Shown: positions 1 through 5,678, numbered from the stretch's first letter. The stretch is DNA of 6,315 nt from Sediminibacterium sp. (GCA_028288645.1 JAQBNJ010000464.1:1-6315), one strand, 5' to 3'. Made by a program: numbers and translations. The notes: generated by a model from the sequence alone, not told the origin.

Positions 1-2
1 AC

Positions 3-833
3 ACCGTGATCAGCTTTGCACACGATGTGAAAATAAACGGCAAGCCACTCGCTGCAGGTGCGTATGGTTTGCACGTATTGCCTACAGAAAAAGAATGGGT
101 ATTGATCTTTTCAAAAAATACTACCTCCTGGGGAAGTTTTAGTTACGATCAGAAAGAAGATGTGTTACGCGTTACCATAACGCCGCAGGAAGCAGCTGTT
201 CCGTACGAAAGACTAAAATACGAATTCAACAAATTCACCGATTCAACAACTGAAGCTTCATTGTGCTGGGAGAAAATGAAAGGTGCTTTCACGATCGAGA
301 CAAACACAAAGGAAAACACGCTCGCCATGCTCCGGAACGATTTTTTGCGTAGCCCGCATAAATTCGACTGGATGGGCCATTGGTTCGCGGCATCCTATTG
401 TTATAACAACAATTTTAATCTTGAGGAAGCTTTGGTATGGATCAATAGGTCACTGGCTGTCGGAAATTATTTCGTGAACGCAAGACTCAAAGCCGATATC
501 TTAACCAAACTGGGAAGGACGGAGGAAGCCAGGCAAGCAATGGACTTCGCGATCAGGATCGGCAATCCGTTTGATCTGTCAGGTTATGCGAATTTTCTTA
601 TCAGAGATAAAAAGCCTGCAGATGCACTCTTGATCGCTAAAAAATTGGAGCCGAATTTTAGTGATCTGCCTGCTGTAACCGGCGCCCTGGCGAGAGCTTA
701 TAGCGCCAACGGCAACTACCCAGAGGCCTTAAAGTATGCGAAGATCAGTTTGGAAAAAGCACCCGAAGCAAATAAGGCCACCTGGCAAACCGCTATTAAA
801 AAACTGGAAGAGGGCAAAGACATGAATCAATAA
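3..833 (+). CDS. DUF2911 domain protein with C-terminal TPR-like repeats (5'-truncated)
   Basis: The reading frame is open at the left edge, so the true start lies outside the window. The GTG at 6 falls inside the conserved DUF2911 core (VISFAHDVKINGKPLAAGAY) and is unlikely to be the start. Counting from that GTG, residues 1 to about 100 match the DUF2911 pattern: a 'G..L.AG.YGLH..P' turn, then 'W..IFSKN..SWGSFSYD' and 'DVLRV.ITP'. Residues from about 110 to the end are helical and TPR-like, with 'NLEEALVWINRSL', 'ADILTKLGRTEEARQAMDFA' and 'GALARAYSANGNYPEALKYA'. This two-part architecture is common in Bacteroidota. These proteins are normally exported, but any signal peptide would be upstream of the window. 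Biochemical function is unknown; a role in protein-protein contact is inferred from the TPR part only. The stop TAA (831-833) is followed five bases later by a long inverted repeat shared with the convergent GNAT gene. Confidence 0.9.
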   Translation, partial: TVISFAHDVKINGKPLAAGAYGLHVLPTEKEWVLIFSKNTTSWGSFSYDQKEDVLRVTITPQEAAVPYERLKYEFNKFTDSTTEASLCWEKMKGAFTIETNTKENTLAMLRNDFLRSPHKFDWMGHWFAASYCYNNNFNLEEALVWINRSLAVGNYFVNARLKADILTKLGRTEEARQAMDFAIRIGNPFDLSGYANFLIRDKKPADALLIAKKLEPNFSDLPAVTGALARAYSANGNYPEALKYAKISLEKAPEANKATWQTAIKKLEEGKDMNQ

Positions 834-838
834 GTGAG

Positions 839-949
839 AGAATTTTGAAATTTTGGAATTGGGAAATTGGGAAATTTGTTTTGGTGCAAGCATTTAAGCC
901 AATTTCATCCCGCAAAATGCGGGACCCAATTCCAAAATTTCAAAATTCT
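839..949. repeat. Long inverted repeat IR1 between convergent genes
   Basis: The arms at 839-863 and 925-949 are a perfect 25-bp inverted repeat. They enclose a 61-nt loop that contains a smaller hairpin (908-924: 6-bp stem TCCCGC/GCGGGA, loop AAAAT). The left arm and the sequence after it are a loose 7-8-nt repeat: GAATTTT, GAAATTTT, GGAATTG, GGAAATTG, GGAAATTT at 840-877. The element fills the gap between two facing genes almost exactly. It begins five bases after the DUF2911 stop and ends on the base before the GNAT stop. It could fold in RNA from either strand, so a bidirectional terminator or transcript-end stabiliser is plausible, although the large loop is unlike a classical terminator. 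Confidence 0.85.
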
Positions 950-1393
950 TTAGACGTACCGATAGTTATACACGAGATAATCTTCATCCTTCGTCCACCC
1001 ATTCCTCTCATACACTTTTTGTGCACGATAATTATCGGCAGCTGTTTGCAGCATCAGCCAACGGCTGGAAGTTTCCGCGCCCATATCCCGCGCGGCTTTT
1101 AATAAAGCATCTGCGGCTCCTGAACCACGGGCCTCTTCGGTAACGAACAGGTCATTCAGCAGCCAAGCGCGTTTCATACCGACGGAAGAAAAAATGGGAT
1201 AGAGTTGCGTGAAGCCGATCATCTTGCCATCGCGGAAAGCGACAAAGATCACCGAATCATTTTGCCCGATCCGTTCAGTGATAAATTGTTTGGCGCCGGG
1301 AATATCTGAGGCTTGTTTGTAGAAGATGCGGTACTGATCAAATAAACCTGATAAGAGGCCGATGTCGGAGGTGATTGCTTTTCGGATGATCAT
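950..1393 (-). CDS. GNAT-family N-acetyltransferase
   Basis: This is a 147-residue single-domain protein of the Gcn5-related N-acetyltransferase fold, which moves an acetyl group from acetyl-CoA to an amine. The start ATG gives the typical opening 'MIIRKAITSDIGLLSGLFDQY' (strand 1, helix 1). Motif A is clear at residues 78-98: 'LLNDLFVTEEARGSGAADAL', with R89-G90-S-G92-A as the pyrophosphate-binding loop. Motif B follows at 121-133 (N121, 'AQKVYERNGW'). The length is normal for the family. The substrate cannot be read from the sequence; acceptors in this family include small amines, amino acids, antibiotics and protein N-termini. The gene lies downstream of osmC on the same strand, separated by a strong hairpin whose T-rich tail runs into this gene's start codon. 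Its promoter is therefore not obvious. Confidence 0.9.
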   Translation of the reverse strand: MIIRKAITSDIGLLSGLFDQYRIFYKQASDIPGAKQFITERIGQNDSVIFVAFRDGKMIGFTQLYPIFSSVGMKRAWLLNDLFVTEEARGSGAADALLKAARDMGAETSSRWLMLQTAADNYRAQKVYERNGWTKDEDYLVYNYRYV

Positions 1394-1394
1394 A

Positions 1395-1467
1395 AAAGAA
1401 AAATATTGCCACAGACGGCACAGATTAGCACAGAAAATTCTGTGAAAATCTGTGTCGTCTGTGGCAA
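1395..1467 (-). terminator. Hairpin IR2 with T-rich tail, likely osmC terminator
   Basis: Arms 1406-1435 and 1438-1467 pair at 27 of 30 positions around a 2-nt loop. Read on the minus strand, the hairpin starts 7 nt after the osmC stop codon and is followed by a T-rich tract (TATTTTTCTTTT, 1394-1405). This is the layout of an intrinsic terminator for osmC. The arms are made of repeated CACAGA motifs spaced 9-10 nt apart. A run of nine T's (minus strand, 1466-1474) lies before the hairpin. The stem is much longer than a usual intrinsic terminator, so it may also act as an RNA-stability element or belong to the same family as the other intergenic inverted repeats here. Confidence 0.7.
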
Positions 1468-1474
1468 AAAAAAA

Positions 1475-1885
1475 TTATACGAGGCTCGCCTCCAAACTGA
1501 TATCCATATTATACGCCTTACTCACCGGGCAATTTGCTTTCGCATCAGCAGCGCATTCCTGGAATTTTTCTGGTGTGATTCCCGGAACATTTGCTTTTAC
1601 TGACAATTCTGATTTTGTGATCGTTCCGTCTTCCAGTGAAATAGCGCAAGAAGTTTCGAGTGATTCAGGTGTAAAGCCTGCAGCGCCTAATACAAAACTC
1701 AGTTTCATGGTAAAGCAACCGGCATGTGCTGCTGCCATTAACTCTTCGGGATTGGTGCCCACACCTTCTGCAAAACGGGAATTGAATGAATACTGTGTTT
1801 TGTTCAAAGTAGTGCTTTGGGTAGTAAGATTTCCACTACCTTCTTTACCCGAACCATTCCAAACGGCTGTTGCTGTACGTTTCAT
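1475..1885 (-). CDS. osmC: OsmC-type peroxiredoxin (organic hydroperoxide reductase)
   Basis: This 136-residue protein matches the OsmC branch of the OsmC/Ohr family, cytoplasmic thiol peroxidases that reduce organic hydroperoxides. Visible features are the N-terminal 'A.W.GSGKEGSGNLTTQS' strand region, R37 (in 'NSRF'), the 'GTNPEELMAAAHAGCF' block (43-58) with E47/E48 and catalytic C57, and resolving C119 in 'ANCPVSKAY'. In this family the two cysteines form the redox disulfide, and Arg and Glu position the peroxide. Two further cysteines (C80, C111) are present. The 'PEELMAAAHAGCF' wording and the 'NCPVSK' second cysteine favour OsmC over Ohr. The ATG at 1885 gives a normal family length. 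The gene is divergent from csaA across 38 bp. I could not find a convincing promoter for this direction. Confidence 0.93.
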   Translation of the reverse strand: MKRTATAVWNGSGKEGSGNLTTQSTTLNKTQYSFNSRFAEGVGTNPEELMAAAHAGCFTMKLSFVLGAAGFTPESLETSCAISLEDGTITKSELSVKANVPGITPEKFQECAADAKANCPVSKAYNMDISLEASLV

Positions 1886-1899
1886 AACTATTTAGTTTT

Positions 1900-1907
1900 T
1901 AGATTTG
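1900..1907 (+). promoter_or_regulatory. Candidate Bacteroidota -7 promoter element for csaA-ogt
   Basis: The octamer TAGATTTG fits the Bacteroidota housekeeping sigma -7 consensus TAnnTTTG exactly and lies 16 bp before the csaA start codon, in the only divergent gap of the window. The -33 element is weak: TTTC at 1880-1883, with 16-nt spacing, is one base off TTTG. Transcription starting here would leave a leader of roughly ten bases. The call rests on one short motif and its position. Confidence 0.35.
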
Positions 1908-1923
1908 ACAAAATTAATGGATC

Positions 1924-2253
1924 ATGATCAACTGGGACGATTTTGAAAAAGTAGATATCCGCAGCGGAACAATTGTTGAAGTTAACGATTTCCCCCAAGC
2001 GAAAAAACCGGCGTACCGGTTAAGCATCGATTTTGGTGTTTTGGGTGTCAAACAATCCTCAGCGCAGATCACGCATCATTATTCGATGGAGGAACTGAAA
2101 GGCAGGCAGGTAATAGCAGTCGTGAATTTTCCGCCAAAACAGATCGCCAACTTTTTCAGCGAATGTTTGGTATTGGGCGTGTATGATGAGAATAATCAGG
2201 TAATTTTATTGCGCCCTGATAAACCCGTGGCAAACGGGCAAAAGATCGGCTGA
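1924..2253 (+). CDS. csaA: CsaA-like tRNA-binding domain protein
   Basis: This 109-residue protein consists of a single tRNA-binding OB-fold domain (EMAP-II/Trbp111 type). Family signatures are present in order: 'DFEKVDIRSGTIVEV' (6-20), 'KKPAYRLSIDFG' (27-38), 'KQSSAQIT' (43-50), 'VIAVVNFPPKQIANFFSE' (63-80) and the closing 'PVANGQKIG'. The pattern and length correspond to CsaA, a homodimeric protein known from Bacillus that binds tRNA and has been described as a secretion-related chaperone. An ATG at 1917 is out of frame, so the ATG at 1924 is the start. The stop codon overlaps the next gene's ATG by one base (TGATG), so csaA and ogt are probably one translationally coupled operon. There is no obvious functional link between the two products. 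Confidence 0.93.
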   Translation: MINWDDFEKVDIRSGTIVEVNDFPQAKKPAYRLSIDFGVLGVKQSSAQITHHYSMEELKGRQVIAVVNFPPKQIANFFSECLVLGVYDENNQVILLRPDKPVANGQKIG

Positions 2254-2750
2254 TGAACGAACTGCATTATACATATTATGAGAGCCCCATCGGCATGCTG
2301 AAGATCGGCGGCACGGAAACCTATATTGGTGAACTGACCTTTGTAGACAACAGCGATCAGCTGGCCTATGGCGAACCGGGTATCACAGAGATCATGCACC
2401 AATGCACGGAACAGCTCATTGAATATTTTCACGGAACCAGGAGAAACTTTGATATACCCATTCACCAACAGGGCACCGAATTTCAAACAAGGGTCTGGAG
2501 CGAGTTGATGGAGATAGCTTATGGCAGAACGATCAGCTACATGGATCTTGCCAAACGCCTCGGGGATCCCAAAGTGATACGCGCCGCAGCCAGTACGAAT
2601 GGAAAAAATAATGTTGCCATCATCGTTCCCTGTCACCGCGTAATTGGCAGCGACAGTTCCCTCGTGGGATATTCAGGCGGCAAGTGGCGCAAGAAATGGT
2701 TGTTAGGACATGAGTTTAAGATCGCACACGGGGTGCAGACGCTGTTTTAA
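2253..2750 (+). CDS. ogt: Methylated-DNA--protein-cysteine S-methyltransferase
   Basis: This suicide DNA-repair protein transfers the alkyl group of O6-methylguanine (and O4-methylthymine) to its own cysteine. It has 165 residues, the normal length for the stand-alone (Ogt/MGMT) form, with no Ada N-terminal domain. The N-terminal ribonuclease-H-like domain covers about 1-70 ('YYESPIGMLKIGG'). The DNA-binding helix-turn-helix domain follows: 'GTEFQTRVWSELMEIAYGRTISY' region (74-96), 'DPKVIRAAASTNGKNN' (105-120) with the base-flipping arginine expected at R110, and active site 'PCHRVIG' (126-132) with acceptor C127. The C-terminus 'YSGGKWRKKWLLGHE' is typical. The usual 'NP' before the active strand is 'NN' here (119-120). 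It is coupled to csaA by a one-base overlap. The last base of its stop codon begins inverted repeat IR3. Confidence 0.95.
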   Translation: MNELHYTYYESPIGMLKIGGTETYIGELTFVDNSDQLAYGEPGITEIMHQCTEQLIEYFHGTRRNFDIPIHQQGTEFQTRVWSELMEIAYGRTISYMDLAKRLGDPKVIRAAASTNGKNNVAIIVPCHRVIGSDSSLVGYSGGKWRKKWLLGHEFKIAHGVQTLF

Positions 2751-2910
2751 ATTTTGAATATTGAACAAGGAATATAGATTGATGAAGTGGGCCTTCGCCA
2801 TTGTTGGTCGCCTGACCAACAAGAGTCGCAATTTTGTCTCGTTGGTCAGGCCAACAACAGCGGCGACCATCAATTCAATATTCAAAATTCCTTGTTCAAT
2901 ATTCAATATT
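2750..2910. repeat. Long inverted repeat IR3, overlapping the 5' end of the next gene
   Basis: Outer arms 2750-2773 and 2887-2910 pair at 23 of 24 positions, including a perfect 20-bp block (2754-2773 / 2887-2906). Both arms are phased 7-nt units. On the left these are TTGAATA, TTGAACA, AGGAATA, TAGATTG (2754-2781). Read on the minus strand, the right arm gives TTGAATA, TTGAACA, AGGAATT, TTGAATA, TTGAATT (2906 down to 2872). An inner stem pairs TTGTTGG-TCG-CCTGACCAAC (2801-2820) with 2841-2857, with a 3-nt bulge. The left half of the inner stem is itself a small hairpin (GTTGGTC/GACCAAC, 2803-2820). The element starts on the last base of the ogt stop codon, and its right end runs into the coding frame of the secreted-protein gene. 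Confidence 0.85.
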
Positions 2911-4944
2911 CGTTCCCTCACCATTTTTCTTCTTGCACAAATGCTGGCCATAAGCGCATGGTCCCAGTCCTGCACTACTTTAGGGCAAAATCCCTCCTCC
3001 GCATTCCCTGTTTGCGGAACAACTTTCTTTACACAAACATCAGTACCTGCCTGTGGCGGATCGAGTTTGCCCACGATGTGTGGCGGCAATGCGCAATACT
3101 CGGATATTAACCCTTTCTGGTATAAATTCACCTGTTACGTATCCGGAACTTTCGGTTTTGTTATCACGCCCAAAAACCTGGGCGATGATTATGACTGGCA
3201 ATTATTTGATATCACCGGACGAAATCCATCCGATGTGTATACAATGCAGTCATTAATTGTTTCGGCCAACTGGTCAGGCTCATCAGGCGTTACCGGCGCA
3301 GGGCCATCCGCCAGGAGCACTTTTGAATGTGCGTCTAATCCCGCGCAGAATATTCCAACATTCAGCACGATGCCTACGCTTATTGCAGGGCATGAGTATC
3401 TTTTACTGGTGAGCCATTTCGATGACGCAGCGCATACCCAAAGTGGTTACGACCTTTCTTTTCCTACGGGAGCAGAGGGCGGTACTGCCAGTATTGTTAA
3501 CCCGGTGGTACCGAGTGTGACCAATGCATACGGCATATGTGATGGTACCCGGATCGTAATGAAAATGAACAAAAAAGTAAATTGTAACAGTCTTGCACCT
3601 GATGGAAGTGATTTTACAGTCAGCGGTGCTGTTCCTATTTCTGTTGCATCAGCAATTGGTCATGGATGCAGTACAGGTTTTGATACGGACTCGATCATAT
3701 TGACATTGAACAATCCTTTGTCGCCTGGAAAATATAAGGTGCAGGCAAAGCTGGGGTCAGACGGGAATACTTTGACCGACAATTGTGCCAATACACTTGC
3801 AGTAGGTGATATTGCTTCACTCACCTTTCTCCCCGCAGCACCTACACCAATGGACAGCATCGCTCCTGTTGTTTGTATAAAAGATACGCTGCAATTAATT
3901 TTCAACAGGCCGATGGATTGCAGTTCTATTGCAGCAGACGGAAGCGATTTTGCGATCACAGGGCCCGCAACAATCAATATAAAAAGCGCCGCGGGTATTT
4001 GCAGTAATGGCATCAGTACCATCATAAGGATCATACTTACCGCACCGATACGCGTAAACGGAACATTTACCATCCGCTTAAAAAATGGATCTGATGGAAA
4101 TACACTGCTTGATGAATGTGGTTTTGTAACACCGGCAGGGTCTACACTTCCATTCACAACAAAAAATATTACTACCGCAAATTTCCAGGCCACTGTGAGT
4201 GCCGGGTGTAAATATGATACGGTTTATTTCACACACAATGCATACGGCGGAACGACCCAATGGCAATGGAGCATTGATGGCACAATTACAAGCACGATGC
4301 AAAATCATGTCCTGGTATCAAGAGCTTATGGCCCGCATGATATCTATCTTTTTGTAAGCAATGGCTTTTGCAGTGATACAGCGAGAAGCAGTTTCACTTT
4401 CGTTGACCATACCGTGAAAGCATCCTTTGCTGTAGCCGATACGCTTTGTCCTACAGACACCCTGCATTTTACCGACCGGAGTACCGCCAATACGATTGCC
4501 TGGCAATGGAACTTCGGGAATGGTGTAACAAGCACTTTGCAATTTCCTGCTGCACAGAATTACCCGCTTACCGGGCGGCGTTCGAACTATACCGCAAAGC
4601 TCATCGCGCAAAACAGTTTTAATTGTTCAGACACCGCGTATAAAACTTTTACGGTGCTCGCCAGTTGTTATGTAGCTGTGCCATCAGCATTCACGCCGAA
4701 TGGTGATGGATTGAATGATTATCTCTACCCATTAAATGCATTCAAAGCAGATAATCTTGTGTTCCGCGTATTCAACCGGTACGGCCAAATAATTTTCGAA
4801 TCAAAAGACTGGACAAAAAAATGGGATGGCCGCGTTAACAGTCTCCCGCAACCAAGCGGAACCTATGTGTGGACACTTGACTATGTGAACAGGGATAATG
4901 GGCAGAGGGTGGCGTTGAAGGGAACGACGGTGCTGATTCGATAA
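2782..4944 (+). CDS. Secreted multidomain protein with T9SS type B (gliding-motility) C-terminal domain
   Basis: Counted from the ATG at 2782 this is 720 residues. A signal-peptide core 'SLTIFLLAQMLAISAWSQS' sits at about 45-63, which is late because the first ~43 residues are encoded by inverted repeat IR3. A TTG at 2761 and a non-standard ATT at 2908 are alternative starts. The mature part has: a Cys-rich N-terminal domain (about 64-236); two tandem homologous Ig-like domains (about 243-350 and 356-460) sharing 'DGSDF..(S/T)G' and 'GSDGNTL.D.C'; two PKD-like domains (about 467-541 and 547-625) sharing 'WQW' and 'CSDTA'; and a CHU_C/T9SS type B sorting domain (628-720) opening 'VPSAFTPNGDGLND' with 'FNRYGQIIFES' and 'W.GR...QPSGTYVW'. 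In Bacteroidota that domain sends proteins through the type IX system to the surface or medium. There is no catalytic domain, so an adhesin or structural role is inferred. Its stop codon lies in inverted repeat IR4. Confidence 0.9.
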   Translation: MKWAFAIVGRLTNKSRNFVSLVRPTTAATINSIFKIPCSIFNIRSLTIFLLAQMLAISAWSQSCTTLGQNPSSAFPVCGTTFFTQTSVPACGGSSLPTMCGGNAQYSDINPFWYKFTCYVSGTFGFVITPKNLGDDYDWQLFDITGRNPSDVYTMQSLIVSANWSGSSGVTGAGPSARSTFECASNPAQNIPTFSTMPTLIAGHEYLLLVSHFDDAAHTQSGYDLSFPTGAEGGTASIVNPVVPSVTNAYGICDGTRIVMKMNKKVNCNSLAPDGSDFTVSGAVPISVASAIGHGCSTGFDTDSIILTLNNPLSPGKYKVQAKLGSDGNTLTDNCANTLAVGDIASLTFLPAAPTPMDSIAPVVCIKDTLQLIFNRPMDCSSIAADGSDFAITGPATINIKSAAGICSNGISTIIRIILTAPIRVNGTFTIRLKNGSDGNTLLDECGFVTPAGSTLPFTTKNITTANFQATVSAGCKYDTVYFTHNAYGGTTQWQWSIDGTITSTMQNHVLVSRAYGPHDIYLFVSNGFCSDTARSSFTFVDHTVKASFAVADTLCPTDTLHFTDRSTANTIAWQWNFGNGVTSTLQFPAAQNYPLTGRRSNYTAKLIAQNSFNCSDTAYKTFTVLASCYVAVPSAFTPNGDGLNDYLYPLNAFKADNLVFRVFNRYGQIIFESKDWTKKWDGRVNSLPQPSGTYVWTLDYVNRDNGQRVALKGTTVLIR

Positions 4945-5042
4945 TTAGTAATTAGTAATTAGGAATTGAATAAGCCCCTTAAAATTTGGTGCCCTGGAAC
5001 GCAACGTAATTACTAATTACTCATTCCTAATTACTAATTACT
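4942..5042. repeat. Heptamer-based inverted repeat IR4 between convergent genes
   Basis: A perfect 20-bp inverted repeat (4947-4966 / 5023-5042) encloses a 56-nt loop. The left arm is TAATTAG three times in exact 7-nt phase (4942-4962), followed by GAATTGA. The right side is TAATTAC, TAATTAC, TCATTCC, TAATTAC, TAATTAC, also in exact phase (5007-5041), so several registers of pairing are possible. The first left unit contains the TAA stop of the secreted-protein gene. The right arm contains the cdd stop and part of its last lysine codon. A bidirectional transcript-end role is plausible. Confidence 0.85.
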
Positions 5043-5523
5043 TAAGGTCCTCTCCCGAAAACCCAAACGGCAATAAACTCCCCGCCTGTGGAATGATCCA
5101 GATCTTTCCTTCAATGCCTCCTAATATCAAACGGATAGGATGTTTGAGTAATGTTTCATATTCTACCAATGTTTGCCTGCAAACACCGCAGGGTGAAATG
5201 GGGCGATTACTTTTTCCATTCTCGGGCCGGTAACTGATCGCCATCGTTGTTATAGGAACGCCGGGATAAACAGAAGAAGCTGCAGACAGCAAAACCCTTT
5301 CCGCACAAAGGCCTACAGGATAACTTGCATTTTCCTGGTTACTGCCCGATATCGTTTTCCCATTTGCTAAAAGAGCGGTAGCACCTACATGAAAATGTGA
5401 ATAGGGAGCATAAGCGATATCAGTGGCTTTGATCGCTTCACGTAATAACGATGCATCTTCATTGGTAAGCTGATCGATGGAATCGTATTCTTCGAATTCG
5501 ATGTTGATCTTCTGGTGGGTCAT
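5038..5523 (-). CDS. cdd: Cytidine deaminase
   Basis: This zinc enzyme of pyrimidine salvage deaminates cytidine and deoxycytidine to uridine and deoxyuridine. It has 161 residues, slightly longer than the common ~130-residue tetrameric form because of an N-terminal extension of about 20 residues. Substrate-site and zinc motifs are all present: 'AYAPYSHFHVGATALLANG' (37-55), 'GSNQENASYPVGLCAERVLL' (60-79) with zinc ligand C73 and catalytic proton-shuttle E75, and 'PCGVCRQ' (111-117) with zinc ligands C112 and C115. The C-terminus 'GSLLPFGFSGEDLK' is typical of the family. The ATG at 5523 is the longest ATG start. The gene lies 152 bp downstream of lepB on the same strand, with inverted repeat IR5 between them. 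Its own stop codon is inside inverted repeat IR4. No clear promoter motif was seen upstream. Confidence 0.95.
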   Translation of the reverse strand: MTHQKINIEFEEYDSIDQLTNEDASLLREAIKATDIAYAPYSHFHVGATALLANGKTISGSNQENASYPVGLCAERVLLSAASSVYPGVPITTMAISYRPENGKSNRPISPCGVCRQTLVEYETLLKHPIRLILGGIEGKIWIIPQAGSLLPFGFSGEDLK

Positions 5524-5535
5524 AGTGTTTTGTTT

Positions 5536-5678
5536 TAGCTATGAGCTTTGAGCTGCGAGCTATGAGCCTGGCGGGTGCAAGCAGTTTTAAGTTTGTTTTC
5601 TATGTTCAAAAATCAAGAAGGCACAGTTAATAGCCAGCAGTTGCAAGCTCGCAGCTCATGGCTCAAAGCTCACAGCTA
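5536..5678. repeat. Heptamer-based inverted repeat IR5 between lepB and cdd
   Basis: Outer arms 5536-5553 and 5661-5678 pair at 17 of 18 positions. A further 11-bp perfect block (5551-5561 / 5646-5656) pairs in a register shifted by 7. The left side is AGCTATG, AGCTTTG, AGCTGCG, AGCTATG, AGCCTGG (5537-5571). The right side, read on the minus strand, is AGCTGTG, AGCTTTG, AGCCATG, AGCTGCG, AGCTTGC (5677 down to 5643). The outermost bases of the right arm (CTA, 5676-5678) are the lepB stop codon TAG read on the minus strand. The central ~70 nt show no gene that I would call. Confidence 0.85.

Noticed and set aside
6..8. GTG as the start codon of the first gene
   Set aside because: The frame is open upstream of it and it falls within the conserved DUF2911 core, so it is an internal valine codon of a truncated gene.
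1452..1895. Plus-strand open frame opposite osmC
   Set aside because: It mirrors the osmC gene, which has clear catalytic motifs on the minus strand. The plus-strand product has no family features.
1886..1923. Promoter for osmC on the minus strand
   Set aside because: A TTTG and a TAGTTATG (one mismatch to TAnnTTTG) are spaced 18 nt apart, but the second overlaps the osmC start codon, so transcription would begin inside the gene.
2196..2636. Open frame of 146 codons on the minus strand opposite ogt
   Set aside because: It lies almost wholly opposite a well-supported ogt gene, and its translation shows no recognisable domain. It is a shadow of the coding strand.
2750..2910. Insertion sequence or classical MITE
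   Set aside because: There is no transposase, and I found no convincing target-site duplication flanking this or the other inverted repeats. Mobility remains possible but is not shown.
3660..4193. Minus-strand open frame of 177 codons inside the secreted-protein gene
   Set aside because: The plus strand encodes duplicated Ig-like domains with conserved cysteines across this stretch. The antisense product is low-complexity hydrophobic with no domain.
4942..5042. CRISPR-like array in the TAATTAG/TAATTAC repeats
   Set aside because: The units are 7 nt with no spacers and are arranged as two facing arms. No cas gene is present.
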